The position numbers were made by a program, and so were the translations under genes. From Polyangiaceae bacterium (lineage in GTDB: Bacteria; Myxococcota_A; Polyangia; Polyangiales; Polyangiaceae): a stretch of 64,000 bases of DNA. The stretch lies in assembly GCA_947475525.1 (NCBI GenBank), contig CANJMI010000019.1, positions 49,843 through 113,842 of the forward strand, written 5' to 3'. How positions within the stretch are numbered: position 1 is the stretch's first letter; every line of letters begins with the position of its first letter. This document shows, piece by piece, positions 60,154 to 64,000 of this stretch. A model generated the notes under the pieces. It worked only from the letters and a program-made list of their open reading frames with translations, did no database searches and had not been told where the DNA came from.

Positions 60154-63100
60154 TCAGGACGTCGCTGGTCGCCGCGTCCCAAAGCGGCATCGGCGTCTCA
60201 TCGCGACGAGCGCGAGCGCGAGGGCTGACCACGCGAGGGGCGTGCTCTCTCCGCTCGAGGGGCCGGACGTCGCACTTACGGCGCACGTGCATTCGCACTC
60301 GGGAGTGTTCCCGACCGTGCCTCCGCCGGCTCCGGCAGCGGGCGCGCCACCGGCACCGGAGGTCGTTTCGCCACCGCCGGCGCCGCTAGTAGGTCCCACG
60401 CTGTTGGCCGTGCTGCTGCCACCTGCGCCCCCACCTCCGCCGGCTCCGCTCGGCAAGGCATTGAAATAGACGCGCACTCCATCGCTCAGCGTGTCGGGCG
60501 AGTACTGCGTGCCAATCCGTGCGCGCACCGCCACGAAGTAGCGGTGACCCTCGACCAGCGTCAGCCCGGCGAGCTGCGCTTCGTCGAGGGCACCCACGTC
60601 CGTCCACGGTCCCGCGGAGACGAAGCCGCCACCGTCGACGGCGTCCCGCACTGCCGCCACCTCGTAAGACTCAGCACCGGGCACGGAGTCCCAGCGCGCG
60701 TAAAGAGTGGACTGTGTGACGATCGCGTCGACGTCCGTCATTGTGTCGCCGTTTAACGGATCCGTATCGAGCACGGCTACCGGGGCCGCGACGTTGGCTT
60801 GCCGAAACGCATAAAGGTAGCCGTCGGCCGCGGACGCGATGAGGTCATCGGAGCCGTCGCCGTCGGTGTCCCCGAAGGCGACCGCGCCCACCGGAGCGCC
60901 AATCGCATGCGCAAACCTGAGGCCACCCGTGCACGCTTCAATGCCGTAAAGCCAGCCGTCAGCCGAACCTACGACGGCTACGGCCACCCCGTCACCGGCA
61001 AGGTTTTCGTGGATCGCCGGGGATGCGAGCTGGCCTGTCTTTGCCTTCGCGCCATTCGCTGAAGCGACGTTGGCGAACACGCTGCCGCCCGCGAGGGTAT
61101 GCTCCGATCGCGTGCCCGCCGACGCTCCGCCGGCGACGATGCGGGACAAGCTGGACGGGGACGCCCATGAGCCGCCAAGCAGCATCCCGGCTTGCCCGCA
61201 TCGTGTCATCGCACCGTAGGTGAGAGGCCTGTCTGCGCCCGTGCCCTGCCAGAGGTAATTCGACAAGGCGTGGTTGATAGTCGCAGGAGGTGTGTACCCA
61301 GCATAGAGTGTGACTTCGTACTCGCCGGCATTGTCAACGTCGTAAAGGATAGGCGAGTAGTAGTATCCACCGAGAGCACTTTGTTGGAGGACCATGCCGC
61401 TCAAACCATTGAGAACGATGGTTTTATTGTCGGCCTCGAGGACAAAGTCATCGGTTCCATCTCCGTTCCAGTCGCCGAGGGCGCCGCCCGGCGGTTGGCG
61501 GTTCCCAGGTCCGATGGGGGCTGCTGTCCAGAGCACCGCGCCGGTCGCGCCCGAGTACGCGGTGACCCGATGCAGCGTGTTGGTTGGCTCTCCGTGTTCG
61601 ACGATGACGTCGGGTACGGTATCTCCGTTGAGCTCTCCGACGACCATGTCCGCGAGCACATAGCCGAGCGTCTCTTTCGACCACAGAAGCGTGCCGTCGG
61701 CTCGTAGCGCGAGAACGCGATCGTTTATCCCGAGTTTCCGCTCAAAGGCGAAGAGGCCGGGCTTCGCGGGGCTGACGCTCGTGTCGAGGCCGGCGACAAT
61801 TTGTGCCGCGCGCGTTCGTTCACGAGTCCAAATGACGCTCGGAGCGTCCGCGAAGGATGCCTTTCGCGCGTCGAGGCGCTGGAGCGCTCCACGACTGTTG
61901 ACGAGCAACACTCCCGGGGTCCCATCGCCGAGGTCTCCTACGATTGGGTAGTTCCAGAGTAAGCGAAACTGCCCGTCCGAAAAATAGTTGCCGAATTGCG
62001 CGCCGTAGCTCGTATTGCCGCTGACGGGCGCGAGACTCTGGTCGAGTACGTGAGCGTTGCCGTCCGACTGCGCGACGCCGACGGTGGCTTGGCCCCCATT
62101 GTTGACGGGCCAGACGGCGAGTAGGGTCGACGCCCCTGGTGGGGTGTAGTTCCCCGTTACGGCTGCACTCGCGCCCGAGTCACGAACGAACGCGAGGCTG
62201 CCGTTGGTCGTGTCGGTGGCAGCCACCTCCGCGGTGCCGTCGCCATCGTGGTCGAGTAGGACGAGGCGCTGACGGATCGAGCTTCGCTTGCCGGCGTTGA
62301 CGTCGATGGTCGCGTATGTCGCATGGTTTGCTAGCGTCCAGCGTGCCTCGAGCTTACCGCTGACGCCCTTCTCAAGCCGCCATGCGGAGAGGGCGCCGTT
62401 GCTCTCCGTCAGGAGCGCGTTCGCCTTGCCGGCAAGAATCGGCGCGATACCCGCAGGCTCGGCGGCTGTGACCTTGGCGCGCTCGGCCCCCGTGGCCGCG
62501 TCGTACACGTACGTCGTCCACTCCGTCGGCGAGGTCTTTCCACCGAGCGCGAACTCGAGCTTGCCGTCACCGTCCAGATCACCAATGAAATTAGGTGGAA
62601 TCCGAACGCCGCCGTCTTCCGTTCCGACCAACGTCTGCCACACCACGGTAAGTGTCGGGCTGGGTGACGCCGCGTACTTGACGAGGAAGGCTCGCCGTCC
62701 GTTGTTCGGAGTGCCGCTCGTGTCGTTCAACACACACAAGAGCTCGTCGAGCGCGTCGCCATCGAGGTCGAGCGGCTCGCACTGACTCGCTTGCACGGCG
62801 ACCCCAAAGGTCGGCATCGTCGCGACAACCGCGCCGGTCGGTCCGTCGAGCAGCTCAAGATGGTCGCCCGTCCCGAAAACGAAGTCCGACTTCGTGGCCG
62901 AGCGCATGCGCGCAACCGTCCCCGACTGCGAGCCGCCGCAGAACTGAGCCGGCGGCGTCCACATCAACTTCGGCTTCGCAACGCTCGCGCCGCTTCCGGC
63001 GAAACGATACGCGACGGCGCTCTTTCCGCTGTTCAGCGCGCAACAACCACACTCGTGAATCACCAGATCGTCGTGTCCGTCACCCGATAGGTCACCGATT

Positions 63101-63582
63101 CGAATCGCGCTGAGCGTGCCCATCTCGCCGGGAGTCTCCGCCCAGAGCGTCGCGCCATCGCTCAGCCGCACGAGGAAAGCTTGCGTTCCCGTGTGAGCGA
63201 CGAGCTCGGCGACGCCATCTCCATCGACGTCCGCGAGGCCTGCCAGCCGGGCCGCCGCCGCGCCGCCGAGGTCCTTGTTCAACCATAACGCGTCGCCGTT
63301 GATGGGCGACTTGGCGGACAAGCCCTCGGCGCCCGCGAGGACCACTTCGGTCGAGCCGTCGTTGTTGACGTCGATAAAGAGTGCGCCGCCGGCGTCGAGC
63401 GTTCCGCCATGAAAGAATCTCCAGAATGGCGTGGGCGTCACCAGCGCGGAGGTGCCGTTCGCCGCGGCCGTTCGGCGTGCGTTCTGACGCGCGGAAGGCC
63501 AATCCGCCGCGACGGGGTACGTCAGCGTCGCCAAGGTGAGGACGGTCGCGAGAAAAGAGTGCGATGGGTTCTTGAACGTCAT
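60154..63582 (-). CDS. Large surface protein with FG-GAP/VCBS repeats and MYXO-CTERM-type tail
   Basis: 1142 residues. Signal peptide (FLATVLTLATLTYPVAA). The bulk is a propeller-like array of FG-GAP repeats with calcium-type loops (FIDVNNDGSTEV, LADVDGDGVAEL, IGDLSGDGHDDL, IGDLDGDGKLEF, LGDWNGDGTDDF, FGDTDGDGSDDL). A fibronectin-III-like region (~950-1050; ARWDSVPGAESYEVAAVRD) and a Gly-rich linker follow. The end reads CECTC, a hydrophobic stretch (PLAWSALALALVAM) and RRRCRFGTRR, a MYXO-CTERM-type sorting tail. Probably a cell-surface adhesive or binding protein. ATG 63582 chosen; TTG 63600 is an alternative. Confidence 0.85.
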   Translation of the reverse strand: MTFKNPSHSFLATVLTLATLTYPVAADWPSARQNARRTAAANGTSALVTPTPFWRFFHGGTLDAGGALFIDVNNDGSTEVVLAGAEGLSAKSPINGDALWLNKDLGGAAAARLAGLADVDGDGVAELVAHTGTQAFLVRLSDGATLWAETPGEMGTLSAIRIGDLSGDGHDDLVIHECGCCALNSGKSAVAYRFAGSGASVAKPKLMWTPPAQFCGGSQSGTVARMRSATKSDFVFGTGDHLELLDGPTGAVVATMPTFGVAVQASQCEPLDLDGDALDELLCVLNDTSGTPNNGRRAFLVKYAASPSPTLTVVWQTLVGTEDGGVRIPPNFIGDLDGDGKLEFALGGKTSPTEWTTYVYDAATGAERAKVTAAEPAGIAPILAGKANALLTESNGALSAWRLEKGVSGKLEARWTLANHATYATIDVNAGKRSSIRQRLVLLDHDGDGTAEVAATDTTNGSLAFVRDSGASAAVTGNYTPPGASTLLAVWPVNNGGQATVGVAQSDGNAHVLDQSLAPVSGNTSYGAQFGNYFSDGQFRLLWNYPIVGDLGDGTPGVLLVNSRGALQRLDARKASFADAPSVIWTRERTRAAQIVAGLDTSVSPAKPGLFAFERKLGINDRVLALRADGTLLWSKETLGYVLADMVVGELNGDTVPDVIVEHGEPTNTLHRVTAYSGATGAVLWTAAPIGPGNRQPPGGALGDWNGDGTDDFVLEADNKTIVLNGLSGMVLQQSALGGYYYSPILYDVDNAGEYEVTLYAGYTPPATINHALSNYLWQGTGADRPLTYGAMTRCGQAGMLLGGSWASPSSLSRIVAGGASAGTRSEHTLAGGSVFANVASANGAKAKTGQLASPAIHENLAGDGVAVAVVGSADGWLYGIEACTGGLRFAHAIGAPVGAVAFGDTDGDGSDDLIASAADGYLYAFRQANVAAPVAVLDTDPLNGDTMTDVDAIVTQSTLYARWDSVPGAESYEVAAVRDAVDGGGFVSAGPWTDVGALDEAQLAGLTLVEGHRYFVAVRARIGTQYSPDTLSDGVRVYFNALPSGAGGGGGAGGSSTANSVGPTSGAGGGETTSGAGGAPAAGAGGGTVGNTPECECTCAVSATSGPSSGESTPLAWSALALALVAMRRRCRFGTRRPATS

Positions 63583-63679
63583 GAAGGATGCGCCTTTCAA
63601 CTCGAAGATGCCCTCAGACTGTCTGCTCGGTATGCGTCAAGTCAAGTGCAACGTCTCCGCGGGTTTCTGGCGTGCGGGT

Positions 63680-63708
63680 GTTGCGCAACTGGTGCATATC
63701 GTGCGCAA
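63680..63708. promoter_or_regulatory. Paired TGCGCAA sites upstream of the FG-GAP gene
   Basis: GTTGCGCAAC (63680-63689) is a perfect 10-bp palindrome, and TGCGCAA recurs exactly 20 nt later (63702-63708), about two helical turns. The sites are 100-125 bp upstream of the start at 63582. An operator role is speculation. The rest of 63583-63807 shows no gene. Confidence 0.25.
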
Positions 63709-63807
63709 TTCGACTGGGTGCCGCTGATGCTGGTTTCGGTCGAGCGTATCGGCGAGTCGGTATCCTTTGTGGGGCAGTGGATGTCGGTAGTCAGCTGACC
63801 CATCCCC

Positions 63808-64000
63808 TCAAATAATCCCAAAAAGCTCGCAGAAAATCGCATGTTCCTTGAGGACATCGGCGTACGCCGTCATGAGCAAGACGAGGCGATCCTCGCGGAG
63901 CGCGGGGATCGCTGAATACCAATAGAGCCCCTGACTGTAGAGAGACATTGTGCGTTCTTTGCTCGTGTTGGCCTTCAACATGCGATCGAGGCCACAACGC
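63808..64000 (-). CDS. 3' end of a gene of unknown function (partial)
   Basis: The minus strand is open from the window edge to TGA at 63808-63810. The 63 visible C-terminal residues include LDRMLKANTSKERTMSLYSQG then LYWYSAIPALREDRLVL and end HAIFCELFGII. No family recognised. The Gly-free, Leu/Tyr/Arg-rich composition and the stop position support coding rather than the overlapping minus frame to 63791. The 5' part lies outside the window. Confidence 0.6.
   Translation of the reverse strand, partial: RCGLDRMLKANTSKERTMSLYSQGLYWYSAIPALREDRLVLLMTAYADVLKEHAIFCELFGII

Overview
The window is a GC-rich chromosomal stretch from a myxobacterium-like deltaproteobacterium, most likely of the Polyangiales type. 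The evidence is the density of secreted lipoproteins with Gly/Ser/Thr-rich linkers, two Ser/Thr kinases with the HRDIKPDN signature, two surface proteins with MYXO-CTERM-like tails, a large hybrid histidine kinase, and a SPINDLY-type glycosyltransferase. It is almost fully coding, with many ATGA/GTGA overlaps. No phage, plasmid origin or CRISPR array is visible. The only mobile-element trace is an IS3 scar near 58.8 kb.

Layout. 0-2.2 kb: arginine biosynthesis, a fused acetylglutamate kinase/synthase (5' end outside the window) and argC. 2.2-9.9 kb, minus strand: SPINDLY O-GlcNAc-type transferase, Cys-rich lipoprotein, polyphosphate kinase, protoporphyrinogen oxidase and patatin lipase; the last four overlap. 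10-19.2 kb: GNAT acetyltransferase, formylglutamate amidohydrolase, Ser/Thr kinase, lipoprotein, a response regulator with a degenerate cyclase domain, GST, and a PAS/hybrid histidine kinase with two receivers and HPt. 19.2-19.4 kb: tandem repeats and tRNA-Val(CAC). 19.7-34.2 kb: cell-wall amidase lipoprotein, PD40 propeller lipoprotein, HD protein, two membrane proteins of unknown function, a 1382-residue TPR/HEAT protein, tsaD, a second Ser/Thr kinase and a TPR membrane protein. 34.3-39 kb: hemB and hemD diverge from a short heme promoter region; a GH15-like MYXO-CTERM protein follows. 39.1-44.1 kb: a compact pal-tolQ-tolR-tolA-tolB envelope operon plus an unknown secreted protein. 44.2-46.2 kb: PspA homologue, tRNA-Pro(CGG), Cys-rich lipoprotein. 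46.3-56.1 kb: recC-recB-recD. 56.1-64 kb: START-like secreted protein, lipoprotein, a decayed toxin-antitoxin/IS3 region, a truncated fibrinogen-like protein, a 1142-residue FG-GAP MYXO-CTERM protein, and the 3' end of an unknown gene.

No convincing complete new multi-gene system was found. The observations most worth follow-up are: a receiver-cyclase that has lost its transition-state arginine; a porphobilinogen synthase with a hybrid Cys/Asp/Cys metal site; a -10-like TAnnnT box placed 6-12 nt before many start codons that lack Shine-Dalgarno sequences (possible leaderless transcription); a terminator-like hairpin whose sequence recurs 38 kb apart; and the toxin-antitoxin/IS3 graveyard next to a fibrinogen-like gene that reads through an apparent terminator. 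All starts and functions are inferred from reading the sequence; no database search was run.
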